Notes: a model not told the origin generated them from the sequence alone. A DNA stretch of 64,000 nucleotides from Epiperipatus broadwayi (GCA_028023455.1 JAQFVV010000141.1:1746056-1810055); one strand, 5' to 3'. Counted from the stretch's first letter, positions 1-13,479 are shown. Numbers and translations: made by a program.

Positions 1-1115
1 GTTAAATATTTTTAAAAATATAAAAATAGATAATTTAAATATTAAGTGTTGGATAATTTATTAAATATTGTTTTTAAAAAGTCATTTTAAATGTTTAAGT
101 AATTTAGGAAGGTAATAATTGATTTAAAAGTAATATTTTAAATAATATTTTTAAAGTTTTAATACATCATGTTTTTTATTTTGAAATTTAATTGTGTAAG
201 TTTCTGACATTATGCAAATTTGGTATCAAATCAAAAGTAAGAATCAACCAATAGAATGACATATTTTCTAAGATATTGAAACAGTAAGATTCGTATTCGA
301 ATCTTAAGTTTCACCTTTTTTTTAATCGTCTCTCACCCACCGTTCTATCCTACCCAAATTTAAACTTTTGGTATCGAATTGTATGTGTAGCAATATTAAA
401 AATGTATAGACATATGTAGAATTCACCATAAACACACACACATTTCGATATCAAATTTAAGGCAATAAATAAAGATAAATAATATAATTTAGATTTTTTT
501 CTTTTAGTTATATAAAAATATATAATTTTAATCATTTATTTTGAATTGTAAAATCCGTTATTTATTGCTTTGTTTAAATTTCATTTAGTAATAATTTTAG
601 AAATAGATTGTAATATTTAATTAAAAGTAAAAATAATCATATGTTCCCTTTTGTATTTGAAATTTTAAAAGCAACGGCTGGTGAGAGATAATAGATTAAT
701 TAAAAAGAAAAATTCCCTATAATATAATTATAAAATGTAAATGTATACAATAGAAAGGCAGCTTTTTCTATAATTAAAATTAACAAAAATGCATTGATTA
801 TCCTCAGGGCAGATTAATTGGAATCCAAAAATAAACTAACAAAAATGTAAAAGATAAGATCTAAGAAAGGAGGCCATTTTGGGGCTTTCTAGAAACTTTC
901 AGTTAACTTTAGCTTTTCTCTCGATCAGTTGAGAGTCTCCAAAATATATATTGTTTTACGTGCCACTGTATGCATGAGTAGAAAGCACCCAGACTATTCT
1001 CCAACCGGAGATGGGCTATCATATGCCAAACCTTCCATTGCCCTTCATAAATTCAACCATGAAGATCTGCTTCCTAAAATAATTTGAAAGCTGCTGCTGT
1101 TAAATTACATGAATC
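1..1115. other. AT-rich non-coding DNA
   Basis: I see no protein-like reading frame here. About 955-1080 is less AT-rich than its surroundings and may be an older dispersed repeat; the hAT insertion lies just downstream. Nothing else was recognised. Confidence 0.6.
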
Positions 1116-1123
1116 ATCTAAAT

Positions 1124-1608
1124 CAGTGGTCTTCAATCTTTTCACACCTGTGGACTGGTAAAAATAAGAATAAGGTTTCATGGACCAGCAAATTTCATGG
1201 ACCAGCAGAAGTCTATAGATAAATTTTCTTAAAGATGTAAACAGCTTAGCCTTAGATGAAGTTATATATACATGGAGTTTGTATAATAAAAAAACTTTTT
1301 TTTTAATTTTGAATTTTTTTAGAAAAGTAATAAAAATTTTAATTCTATTCCCCCCCCCCCACATAAACATCTGTGATAACTAGAAAAACAAATTAATTTA
1401 TGTATGACTGATTAGATTTTGTTCTGTTTCTTTTTTTTTAATCAGTTAAATGTGCGATGAAAAAAATAAATAAAAATTGTTTATATTAATTAAAAGTTTA
1501 AAATCTTATTATTTTGTTATTAAAACTTTCTTGCCAGTCTATCATGGACCAGAAAAAAAACTTATATGGACTGGCACCAGGCCACGGACCGGTGGTTGAA
1601 GACCACTG
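1124..1608. mobile_element. Non-autonomous hAT element (MITE), complete
   Basis: The left end reads CAGTGGTCTTCAATC and the right end, read on the minus strand, starts CAGTGGTCTTCAACC, giving terminal inverted repeats of about 15 bp. The flanks carry an exact 8-bp target duplication, ATCTAAAT, at 1116-1123 and 1609-1616. Known hAT elements have CAG-type ends and 8-bp duplications. Further in, both ends carry 'ggactgg' and 'ggaccagc' motifs, so a sub-terminal inverted structure is present. No transposase reading frame is seen, so it must have been moved by an enzyme encoded elsewhere. Confidence 0.9.
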
Positions 1609-1616
1609 ATCTAAAT

Positions 1617-4600
1617 GCTGTAAAGAACTGCTAATGCTAGAATCATGAACAATTTTCTATTGATCACTAAATTGGAAAACTTCTCATAAAACAGGTACCT
1701 GTATCCAAATTCTCTAGAGTACTCTACTAATATCCTGCTATAGCTTATTCATCTTTTATAACTTATAAACTATAAACTGTAAAACTATCATTTGTAATAC
1801 TATAGATTTAATAATTAATATGTAAATTTCTTTAATAATCTAACATGCCTAACTCCATTCTTCTTGGGTGTGTATTTCTAAAATCTACATTTTATATAAT
1901 TATCACATGCTCATAATTTTCTAAGTATAAATCTATGATCGATTGAAACAGTGGATGCATGTCAAATTTTCATTAATATTTACTTTCATAAATAACGTAA
2001 TATTTTCATCTAAATTGACATGCATTCAATGCTTCCTTCATTGTAATACATGGGTCTAGTGCTTAACAAATGGCTGACTAATTAGTTATAATAATCACCC
2101 AGTTTATATATTGTTTTTATATTTTATTAAATTTGTAATTAATAATTCCATAAAATTTGCATGTCTTTGAGAGTCACAAACATTCCTTATTAAATGTTGA
2201 TAATGTAGGGCCGAGTTATAAAATATATTTAAGTCTTAACAGAATGTTTTAGAGATGCGATGACCCATTACAAGCCTTGAATATTCCGGATTCTATAGGG
2301 TTGAAATTAACCCCAGTCGTCCTACACAAGCAGACATAATAAATGCTCCTGTAGAGCTTGATGACTGTCATGCAGCCAGCAGGCAACTGTGGCGTGAACC
2401 ACTTATCCCTGGTTATGCTCATGTAACACCTTACCTCTTCTGGCCTATGGCAAATGCCAACCCGTATTTATAAACTCATTCATGGCTTTGCAGTTTCAAT
2501 ATACTGCCACTTCCTATCACCTTTCTAATCATACCACGTGTTTCTTTTATTAACTTTATTATTCTATGTATGACTCCGTCCCTGCATTGGTGTTATAACT
2601 CACTCTCAAATAAATGTTTGCCCTTAGTTATTAATAAATATCTTTAATTAAATAAATATATGTCTGCCGCTACTATTATAAATCTTACTTAGACTCGTGT
2701 ATTGCAAAACTATAAATCCCTAAAGGCATGCCTTAGAAATACTTGCTCGAGAATTTTAGGTAGCTAGATTACGTCCTCATATAAATAAATGTATTTCTTG
2801 ATTATAACAGTATCAGAAAATATCGCTACTCAATTTAAACATTACCAAATATTATTAGCAAATAATTTGTTATTAAAATGTTTCAATAAATAATGTCAAA
2901 CTATATGTCTGCCATTATTTCTTTATTTATTTATTCGATACCCATTCAATATGTTTCCTTGCTTTTTTAAATATAAATGTGTAAGATTAATGTTCTTATT
3001 AGCTAACTCAAAATAAAATCATGAATCTCTTGCATTCCCTGATCACCGTGCCTAAAGAAATATTTACTAATGTTGCATCAGATGTGTTGATTTAATAGAT
3101 TGTATTGTGAAACTGATAAACTATGTTCGAACTCAGTACTATGGTAGCTTCGCTATCTAGATGGTGCTGCAGTTCTGTGTGGTGGTCAAATTCGACACTA
3201 TGTTAACGAATCACATGTTCCTGACCGTTACAATATAAATACTGATTGCACGGGATTATAGTGTGTGATTAAAAAATGTATTAAAGGTAGCAGAGATCAT
3301 CTCAGTAGCTATCAAGGTGATAGTAATTTTAATTTTATTACTTAGTCAATTTTTTAGTGCTCTCGTACAATTTTATTTGCAAAGCTAATAGGTTATTATT
3401 ATTTTAAAAATTATTTGCAAAATGAGAGTGTGAAAATAAAAATATTAATAACAACTTCATTTAATATGCCTTGCTAATTTTAAAGTCCTGTTATCAGTAG
3501 TATTTGTCAAAATCTAATATATAACTTTGCAATAATAAAATGAATATACCAATAAGTAAAATGTATTCAACTTATAATATTTTAAAAATGAGTATAATAT
3601 TTATTAATGTAGTTTCAATAATATTGAACAAGATGACTATTCCAATAATAAATTATTGTGGACATTTTATGGGAAACTTATTAGAAAATCTGTTTGCCGA
3701 TTAAAAGTAAAGACACATTATTTTACATAGCAAGAAAGTCTTGTCCAATATTAATAAACAATAGGACAAGTATACTTTATAATAAATTTATGGAAATATC
3801 ATGTTATAAGAGTAAATGTTCTACCCTTTTTGAAGGAAACATTTAAAATATTTACAAGAAATTATTTTAAGAAAAGACAGAAAATATTTAGAAAAGCGTA
3901 TGTTTTAAAACCTGAACAATATATAGGTTATACACATTCGTAAAAAAATATTTTAAAGCTGATAATTTATACAATAATGAAACAATTGTAAATGTATAAT
4001 AAATGGTAATAAATTTTACTAAAAGAAGAAACCTACAAAGAAAAAGAATACAGGGATAAATGAAAGTATGGAATTATAAAAAATGTTTTTATATTGCACA
4101 AAAGTTTATCTGGATAGTTCAAGCTAAGCCAAAGGGATCACTAGGCCGACATAGAATATTCTAGAATAGAAGCTTCATGGAATTATTTTTAAATGTTATG
4201 ATTTATTTATAATTTTAATAGTCATCATTCTGGACTATAGAAACCACAAACTATTATTCTATAGTTTTTCCAGGATGGATTGATGATTATTTTATTTAAT
4301 TTTTCAAGATTTTAAGACATCTTCAATATTTTTTTTTATTATTCATTTTTTAAACCTGAGATTTTTGAACCAGAAGTTTGCATGACACTTACTGCAGGAA
4401 ATGTATTGTCTTTTTCATCGTCATAGCAACGGGGGAGGTTGTAGAATTACTCTTGAAGTGAACATTTTTTTTTAAAAAAAAAAAACTTTTGAGAAAAAAA
4501 ATGGAAATATTTGGACTTATACAAAAAAAAAACGTTAATTTCAGCTGAAGTTTATGTAAATATGATTTTTATTTATTATTATTTATATTAAATGTAAATT

Positions 4601-7560
4601 TTCTAGTTTGTAATAGTAGGAACATGAACATTAATCTATTGATAATATTAGAATCTTATAATATAATAATTTAATAGTTTAAATAAGAACATTTAAATAA
4701 AGGTATGGATGTATATTTCATGTATGCAATGTTATATCTAGTTGATGGAAAAGAAGACTGCAAAAAAGTAATAACCAGCTAATATCACTTGGTAATAGTT
4801 AATGAATATTGATATTTTTATGTATATTTTTGTTTTCTTTTTAGATTGCCTATGAATTGTAATGCATGGAAGCATAAATGTGAATTATATGCAAACACAT
4901 TTTGTACAACACTTTTAAATTATGAGACTAGGATTTATTTTGGGAATATGCATACTATAATTTAAGACTAGTAATATAACCCAACATGATAATAAATATT
5001 TATGTGATTCTTTTAAAAACTTTCATATTATTGAATGTTCAAAGTATTTATATGATTAGGTTGCATATGTTTACAATATAGAATAAGTAAGTAAGCAAAC
5101 TTTTCTTGTGGATCAGTGAGTTCGCTCTAATCATAAATAAATTTTATTTATTGTTTTGAATATGCAAGATAGTTATTTTGTCAATGTAAGATGTGATAAA
5201 TCTTTAGGAAATAATGAAAAGATAGTGGCTTTGTATTAATATGGTAAACATGAATCCAAGATATGATGTTATAATAGGATATGATGAGGGAATATGAATA
5301 ATATTTTATAATATTCTCGGATATACAGTACAGTTAACAGTGGCCTGTAACTGCTATATTTATTTTGGACAGTGTCTATTTTCTTTAAGTATTGATGTTT
5401 TAATAAAGCTGAAGGAATAGTTTGACATCATTAATAGTATTGGAGGCCTTTGGACAAAATATGTCAGGCCTCTATTTCTTATAGATACACTGTGCCATGA
5501 TATTTTTGATATATGTTATGAGTTATACTTGAGTTTTCTTCCCTAGATCCTACACATCTATTTGCTATCTAGATTTCCAATGTAACTACATCATTCAGTA
5601 TGATATATTTGAAAAGAAATAATAGATAATTTAGAGTTTAAGATATGCTATCGTTTGAATGAGATAAGTTCATTTACTTAGAAGAAGTAGAATTTGTATA
5701 AATTGGAATTGAAAATCCAATGAATCCTAAAAGGGAAAAAAATCATAAAATATGTTTTTTGGTTTTATTTTGGAAGTAAAATAAAATTTCAAGAATAAAG
5801 TATATAAAACAAAGCTGTTTCTTTAAAATGTTTATAACTTTTGAATGCTTTATTTTGTTATAAAATAAGCATTGCAAATTTTTAAAAAAATATAATGTTA
5901 TAAAGTAAAAACGATATAAACAATAAGCATAGGTATAATTTTGTAATTATTAAATAATAGGGAATATATCGGTAGTTACAGCTATATAGTAAAAAAAAAA
6001 AACTAATATTAAATGGGAATATGTTATATTTAATAAACATAGTGTAGTAAACAATGATATCCATGAAATCTGGTAATAAATTATTAGATAGATATTTTAT
6101 GTGACATCTTTTAACATTGCAGGATGAAAATTGTTTATTTTTTAAAAGATACCACTCACGATAATATTATTTTTTATGTTTTTCCGTAGTATGTTTCTAG
6201 GGATGTTTTTTTTTTTAGAAAGAAAGGTATAATTAAATAATATTTAAGGATATAATATATATTTTTTAATAAAAATAAATAAATGTAATTTATCATAAAT
6301 TTAATTAGAAAGAGATAAATAAAATGGTATTATTTTATTATTATTGTTTTAAGTCAGAATAAAGACATAAAATAATTCTAGATTGTTTTAATAACTAAGT
6401 AATAAAAAAATGTAAAACCGTGTAAAGTGAGGATATCCAATGTAAATATTGTAAATAAATTGTTTATTTTATTTTATTGTTAATAATAAACTTTGTTAAA
6501 TTTGTTTTTCAAAAATTTGTGTGTCTTGATTGTTTATTTCTCCCACTACACTGCATGAGACCACACAATACACCCAGAATAATTGAAACGAACTTATAAT
6601 TTTTTGCACAAAGATAAATAAAGAATTATTTTAAGAATTCGAATATTTTCTTGGTATTCATTTAATTAAGTAATCATATTTTACATTATCTTATGGTCAC
6701 AAATTAGTTATCATAATAGTACTTTTAATTATATGCTATCCGTTGCCACATGCCTTTATTTGTCAGATTATAAATGCTACCACATTTTTCTTGCATTATT
6801 ATATGAAGTTAAAAGATTATATTATATTATTTTATTATTTATTATGGTAATAAATTATAATGAAGAGTAAAGATATACAGAATTAGTTCATACAATGAAG
6901 AATATTATTATTAAGTGTTATTATTAGTTTAAGTGTAATAGAGTATGACATAAAAATCTCTTCTCATGTTTTACTACCTTAATTTTAATTAACTTAGAAT
7001 AGTTTTATGAACCTGAAGTTTTATTGAATTAAATTATTATAAATAGAAGATTAAGTTTTAATTATTATTTTAATCTTGATGAGTAGGAGTTATTAAATTA
7101 GTAAGAATACTATCAGTTTATTTATATGTAAGAAATGGTGTTCCGGACTAACTGATGAGTGTTGGTTCAGCATAAAATAAAGGGATATTGGAGTTCATTT
7201 ATTTTTTTCACATAATATGCAGTTATGTGTATCAGTTGTATAAGATAGTGACTATAACTGCAAAGATCTTAAAAGTCTGAATTCAAGTCCTTTCTAATTA
7301 CATAAAGTTTAGTATAGACAACATATTTATACGTGATTATTACTTAATATAGATAAACGATGATTTACCGTTTTTGTATACAATGTAATATTGAATTCTA
7401 AAAATATGCGCACAATATATATTACAAGAAATGCTCTTTTTATTTTTTATCTACCTATCAAACATTAAGATTTATAAGTTAATACAAATTAACAAGGGTA
7501 CTTTTTTATTATTGAAATTATTAAAAAATCAACTCTGAAATAGCAAATTATCGGATGGAA
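1617..7560. other. AT-rich non-coding DNA
   Basis: No convincing coding region on either strand. Two patches, about 2205-2470 and 3130-3330, are less AT-rich and look like dispersed repeats or untranslated sequence, but I cannot assign them. The rest is AT-rich with short A and T runs. Confidence 0.5.
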
Positions 7561-7570
7561 TATAAATAAT

Positions 7571-7589
7571 TTTATTTATTTATTTATTT
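7571..7589 (-). terminator. Polyadenylation signals of the GPCR gene
   Basis: On the minus strand this run reads as overlapping AATAAA hexamers. It lies about 60-80 bases after the receptor stop codon, the expected spacing for 3' end formation of a short 3' UTR. In such AT-rich DNA the hexamer can occur by chance, so the call rests mainly on position. Confidence 0.5.
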
Positions 7590-7648
7590 TTTAATATTGT
7601 TAAAGCATCTGATGAAAATATTCAGCTCAACAACATATCCCATAATTA

Positions 7649-8620
7649 TTATTCTATATTTTTTGTTTGTTCCAATTTACTTTTGTTAAAACCACAGGTT
7701 GCGATCTTTAAATAAGCTCTTCGGAAGCTTGTATTTGTAACACCGTAAATAATAGGACTGCATATTGAGTGGGAAATGGACATCAGCATAACTCCCCTTG
7801 ATAAAATTGGTGGAAGTTTATAAAAAGCATTCAAACATAATACAATCGGAGTAGGAATAAAGGATAAAACAAAAATTATAAATATTACAAACATTGTTTT
7901 TGTCAGTTTAATATTCTGAGACGACCTCTTGCGGAATGTTTCTGATGAATTCATCAGCAACAAATTATTCTCCGAAGATTTAATTGTTTTAAATATATTG
8001 TAGTATGAAATAGTGATAGTAGGAAGTGCTATAGGGTATAGTATAAAGGCATTTATACAAACAAAATAGAAAGCATTATTATTGATTTCTATAAAGCATT
8101 CCTTTAAATCATCATTATATATTATTGTGAACAAACCAGAAGAAAATGTAAAAATGTTCAACAAAACTCCATACAACCAACTAGCTGATAACATTAATAT
8201 GACGTTTCTTTTAGTAAATATTTTATTATATGTTGCAGAACCTTTACAAATTAGTATATAGCGATTAAAAGCAATCTGTGTCGAAATAATTACAATTTCA
8301 ATACCTCCTAATAATAAACAAGAAAATGAAAAAACGCATCCAAACTCCATATTTTTTTTCAAAATTAGGTTGTAAACAAAATGAGGGCTAGCCAGACCTC
8401 CTACACACAAATCTGATAATGATAAATTTGCTATATATACGTAAGGTATTGTTCTCAGCTGTTTAAATATTGCAACGGATATTATTACTAAAACATTGCC
8501 AGATAAAGAAAGAACGTGTAATGTAAATGTAATACCAATATCAATATAGTCAAAGATTGAAAATAAATGTTGGTTTAAATTATAACTAGTAGAATTGAGC
8601 GATCTTGAAATATTTAACAT
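7649..8620 (-). CDS. Rhodopsin-family (class A) G-protein-coupled receptor, single exon
   Basis: A 323-residue plasma-membrane receptor in one open frame. The frame stays open upstream to a TTG at 8695, with ATGs at 8650 and 8620. I chose 8620 because it gives a short outer N-terminus with glycosylation sites (NIS at 3, NST at 9). Visible landmarks: TM1 GN (41-42), TM2 LSLSD with Asp70, Cys95 and Cys175 for the usual disulfide, NRY (119-121) in place of DRY, TM4 Trp148, TM5 prolines 196 and 200, TM6 FIPTP (254-258), TM7 SPIIY (288-292) in place of NPxxY, and a basic helix-8 start (FRRAY). NRY followed by a TM7 end reading IIYG..N..FRR.Y recalls melatonin-receptor-like and Moody/Tre1-like receptors, but the ligand cannot be told. 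No frame break is seen. It is the only convincing host gene in the window. Confidence 0.82.
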   Translation of the reverse strand: MLNISRSLNSTSYNLNQHLFSIFDYIDIGITFTLHVLSLSGNVLVIISVAIFKQLRTIPYVYIANLSLSDLCVGGLASPHFVYNLILKKNMEFGCVFSFSCLLLGGIEIVIISTQIAFNRYILICKGSATYNKIFTKRNVILMLSASWLYGVLLNIFTFSSGLFTIIYNDDLKECFIEINNNAFYFVCINAFILYPIALPTITISYYNIFKTIKSSENNLLLMNSSETFRKRSSQNIKLTKTMFVIFIIFVLSFIPTPIVLCLNAFYKLPPILSRGVMLMSISHSICSPIIYGVTNTSFRRAYLKIATCGFNKSKLEQTKNIE

Positions 8621-8814
8621 CCGAATTTGTTTAAATATCAATACGACCATTAATAAACCTGTTAATAATAAGATTTTCCATAAGAAAAATATCAATAATA
8701 ATTTGAATCAATCAATTTGTCTATTAAAGTTGTCCATCTATCTATTTAGCTATCATCACATCTAATTCTATCTCGCGGCCTGTATTATTATACATCTAAA
8801 TCCCCAAACATTCA

Positions 8815-9415
<601 letters not shown>

Positions 9416-9651
9416 ATTTATTATAACACTAACCACATTGAATCTAGACATCAGATATGATGAACATTGATGCCAAAGTCTGAAATATGATAGTCAAATG
9501 AACCATAACCTCCTCAACCACATAATAACATTTATTGACATACATTATAATGGTATACATTTATGCTGTTACGTCACTGTCAAATAATAAATGAAATATA
9601 GACAAATAAAACCAAATACAAATTTAAAAAAAAATAACAAAATTGTTTAAA

Positions 9652-9672
9652 CCAATATATATATATATATCC
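9652..9672. repeat. Short (TA)n tract
   Basis: A run of about ten TA dinucleotides next to the foldback-family fragment that follows. Confidence 0.85.
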
Positions 9673-9724
9673 AGATGTGCTATTATATACCAATGCAAAA
9701 TTAGAGAAGCCATTTAGATGTGCA

Positions 9725-9960
9725 AACTTCCTCTTATTTGGAAAGATTTTTTTAAAAAAAAAAAAAATTATAATTTAACTTTTTTGCTATTGGTGGAACT
9801 TTAAGGTTTTTTCAAATCAGTGATTGTGGCGCCTGTACAACCATCTTTCTACCTTTTATCACCCAGTGGATGACTTGTGTGATCAAGTCGAATCCTGGAT
9901 ATATCAATATTTAAAATATTTTAACACGGATGAAACCAGAAAATGTGTCTTTTATATATG
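9725..9960. repeat. Fragment of a foldback repeat family (second copy at 21.7-22.1 kb)
   Basis: Shares long blocks with 21742-22135, for example CAAATCAGTGATTGT, CTTTCTACCTTTTATCACCC and GACTTGTGTGA. It corresponds to the centre plus one arm of that inverted-repeat element; the other arm is missing. Non-coding. Confidence 0.75.
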
Positions 9961-9977
9961 CAACCCATGAAAAATTT

Positions 9978-9979
<2 letters not shown>

Positions 9980-10019
<40 letters not shown>
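9980..10019. repeat. (CA)n-(TA)n microsatellite
   Basis: About 10 CA units run directly into about 10 TA units. Confidence 0.95.
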
Positions 10020-10340
10020 ATTGCACAGATGGAAAACTATTTAATAATTTCTTAAATGTCTAAAGATAAAAGATTAGTATTTTTTTATGAGTAATGTTAA
10101 ATAAAATAATAAAAATGTTAATTAGTTTCTATTCAAAATATGTTTAAATCTTAAGTGAATGCAAATTATTTTTCTATTAAAATGTAGTAAAAATCAGTCA
10201 TATATCACATGACCTATATAGCTTGTTATACCAATATGTAATATATAAAGAGTCTGCTACTAGCTCTAAACAAGCTTAATTATTTTATTTTTTATGATAA
10301 ATGCTACAAGAGAAAATACATAAAGCTTTTATCTATGATG

Positions 10341-10390
10341 GTCCCCATCCCCAGACTGGTTTCGAGCTATGGCTCTCATCAGTGAGGAGC
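10341..10390 (-). ncRNA. Hammerhead ribozyme, minimal type lacking a real stem III
   Basis: On the minus strand the order is: helix I strand CTCCTCA (10383-10389), CTGATGA (10376-10382), stem II GAGC-CATA-GCTC (10364-10375), GAAA (10360-10363), a one-pair stem III C-CA-G, the cleavage triplet GTC (10354-10356), and helix I return strand TGGGGA (10348-10353). Helix I pairs over six positions including one G-U. Every universally conserved core position is present. Hammerheads with a vestigial stem III are known from Penelope-like elements and small animal retrozymes, and are thought to work as dimers. Cleavage would fall just 3' of the base complementary to 10354. I see no PLE coding sequence next to it, so it may be a lone retrozyme-type unit or the end of a decayed element. 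Confidence 0.8.
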
Positions 10391-11435
10391 TAGGACATAA
10401 GATGCAAAATATTTAATGTAATAAATGTAAAACAAATAAGCCCTTGGGGCACTTAAACAATGAAAGTAAGATAAAAGATAAAAATTAAAGGATTATGGTG
10501 TTTCCCACCTCTGGACCAGACTAGCCAATGCAGTTACCAACAAACACAAGGGCCAGAAAGGAAAACGATCATGACCAATAAAGTTTGGAGCAACATCAGG
10601 TGTGATCAATCCTAAAATTTGGTGATAATGAAGATGGGATACTATAAAAAGAAAAATAATTGATCAGAAGATTATTGATTGATTGTTGATTAACTACTGA
10701 TTAAATGGTGGTGAGACTCCATAAAATAAGAGTCTTCCAATAGATTTTGTTTCCTTATCCTGAATTACAGTTTCTGAATGAATGGCAAGCCATGGTTTTG
10801 TCCCCAAAAAGAATGATCTACAAATGTGAAAACTAGGATGGACTTCCATAAATCAACCAAAATCCAAGGATCCATAAAAGCTTAACATGAGAAATATGTA
10901 CTTTGATATTCAATATGAACTTTTAGATATCTTTGACAAGCTTACAATTAATAACATAGCAGTAACTTCTAAATAAGCTCTTATCTTATGAGCAAATGAA
11001 CTCTATATAGAAATTATTATTTATCTTTTATGTCATTAATATTTTTCTTTTATGTATAACGTTTGCTATCAATCATTTCCATTTTCATTAATTAATTATT
11101 AAATTAAAAATTAGGGGTAGATGACTGCATAGATTCATTAAGTTTAGATAAGATAATGTGGGGTTAATTTTGGACTTTTGATTTTGTAGTTGAATTAATA
11201 CTAGTGGGAGGGATGGAAAGGGTAGTATACAAATGTAATATGAAGTGCATTAGCATTCAGGGCTTAGTATCCAACTGAATGAATGGCCCAAAATGTAGCT
11301 ATAATGTTGTTATTGGTGATATACATATTCCCTATGCCATTTGATCTCTTATGCTCTATGAATTGGTACTATAAGTCAGTGAGGACTGCTCATTTGGAGG
11401 ATCCTGTTTTCTTAATATTTTATATATGATTCCTT
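10391..11435. other. Non-coding DNA
   Basis: No protein-like frame. The 10490-10640 part is less AT-rich and could belong to the same repeat as the ribozyme upstream of it on the minus strand, but I cannot show this. Confidence 0.4.
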
Positions 11436-12650
11436 TTCCAGACAGATGCACATTTCTTTACTGCATGAGGATCATGATTTTAATAATATCATGCTCAGAT
11501 TCACATTCCTTTCAGCATGGTTTTATGCTAACATCTTCATGTTGCATTGGTTATGTCTATGGATCAGGAAGCAAGCATCAGTTTAACTGGAAATTTTTTA
11601 GCCTGAGGTTAAATGATTTGAAAGTCTTTAAGTGTGTATTATAGGCAGTCGATGTATGCATAAAATATTAGATTATATAAAAACTTCCATATGTGCATAT
11701 TGAAATAAATATATAAATATATCTAATAATGTTAATGTAATCCTCAAATCCGTTTTATATATGTGTGCATAATAAATGTTCATGTTATTAGTGCTAGCAG
11801 TGACATAATTTTTTATCTTTTAAAATATATAATTAAACATAAGTAAAAATAAGATATTTTATAAAACTCAGCTACACTTTCAGATGGTGACAAGGGCTAA
11901 TGAACAATAAATGTCGGATCTTAACAATATGCATTGGCTTGCTGTATAAATTTTCTAGGTTATAATAGTCTAGTGGTGCCCAGCTATGGTGAATAGGGAA
12001 AAATCACTGGAGTCTCACCCATATCTGCCATACAGGGCGTCACTAGGCTATTTGAACCTGGAATATTTATATAGTAGGCAGATACGTATTGTTAATATCT
12101 AATTTTATTTTACTATTGACTGTTAGCTCATGCCACTAGCTCAAGGAGACACAGAAATTTAATATACCTAACTTCTTAAACATTTTTATAAAAAAACATA
12201 TTTAAATACTAAAAATATATATTTTAATATTAAAAAAAGCCATTGCCAGTAATTAACACACAAAAAACATTTATTGACGCACACATATATAAATAGTTAA
12301 AATTGAAGAATAAATTGAGTTTATTTGTAAATTATTATTTTATACTTTAGTCAAAAGACTGCACAGATGGACAGTTTATAAAAGTTTGTTTTATAATATT
12401 GAGTATAGATAGGCTACATAGATTATTCAGTTAAAGTCTTTTCAAAAACAAACATTCAACATCAGACTAAAAGATCATAGCTAAACCAATGATTGCTTCC
12501 TGAAATACAGATGCAAACAATGCAATATGAAGATGCTAGCATAAAACCATGCTGACAGTTATGTACATCTGGAGCATGATATTATTTAAAGGAAATGATC
12601 CTCGTACAGTACAGGAATGTGTGTCTGTCTGGTGAAGGAAATCATTTGGG
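11436..12650. repeat. Large inverted repeat (arms about 11436-11610 and 12430-12645)
   Basis: The left arm contains AATATCATGCTC, CAGCATGGTTTTATGCTA, CATCTTCAT and CAGGAAGCAA in that order. The right arm contains the same words on the opposite strand in reverse order, for example TAGCATAAAACCATGCTG. The arms have diverged by scattered substitutions and small gaps. The spacer of about 820 bp is AT-rich and holds a small hairpin MITE. No transposase is seen; two copies of one dispersed repeat in opposite orientation would explain it equally well. Confidence 0.75.
11957..12059. mobile_element. Hairpin MITE of about 103 bp
   Basis: Terminal inverted repeats of 25 bp match at about 20 positions: 11957-11981 (AGGTT...TCTAGTGGTGCCC) against 12035-12059 read on the minus strand (AGGTT...CCTAGTGACGCCC). 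The interior is about 53 bp and non-coding. The family is not recognised, and no clear target duplication is visible. Confidence 0.6.
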
Positions 12651-13006
12651 AAATATATATATACTAAAGGTGCTCTGCAAAGGTGAATTGAGGACTTGAC
12701 CATTTTATTTTTAACACCCAGAGCAAAAAAGAATCAATGGGAAGACAATATGTCTGTGTCTATTGCAATGCAATGACCACACATTTACGCCATGCACTCA
12801 ATTGGGCTTTTCCCTGTATGCTAAACACATTTCACATTATTTTTATATAAACACTCATATATCTCTCCCATCACCATCGACATAAGTACGAAACAAATAA
12901 TCTGAAATCAAACCTCTTTAAGGTAACATAAACGATTCTAAATATAATATTATTAATAGAAAATTGCTTAGGAGAAATTTACAATAAAGTATGTCCATTG
13001 ACACTC

Positions 13007-13114
<108 letters not shown>

Positions 13115-13479
13115 CAGAAAGGAGTTTGCTGTTAATTGAAAGTAGACTCTTTGATTCCTCTTGGAGGCCTTAAAGAAACCCAGCAGGGCATGTTTCGGCT
13201 GATCATCAACATGTATTAGCCCATGTGGTGAGTTTATTGGGATTTTACCTCTGAGTTTAACATCAAGAAACACCGTGGTCATTTTTTTCAGTTGCCTGAT
13301 AAGGGAGAATAAATGTTTGTGTAAATGATACATATTTTTTCAACAGATATATACAATTATGACAGACAAAAATAAATCATAGTCTTATTCCAAGGAGGCT
13401 GTAAAGTTACTAACCAAGGCAGAGGTCAGTGGCCAAGGGTGGAGGGTGCTAAGAATTTCCTGATTGTGAACCCAGGCTG

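Noticed and set aside
1074-1370. 98-codon minus frame
   Set aside because: Lies almost entirely in the hAT MITE and its inverted end; not protein-like.
13177-13215. Hammerhead-like words GTTGATGATCAGCCGAAAC on the minus strand before (TA)n
   Set aside because: The position fits a PLE end, but there is no room for a stem II between the two core parts, and the stretch folds as a simple CATGTT/AACATG hairpin.
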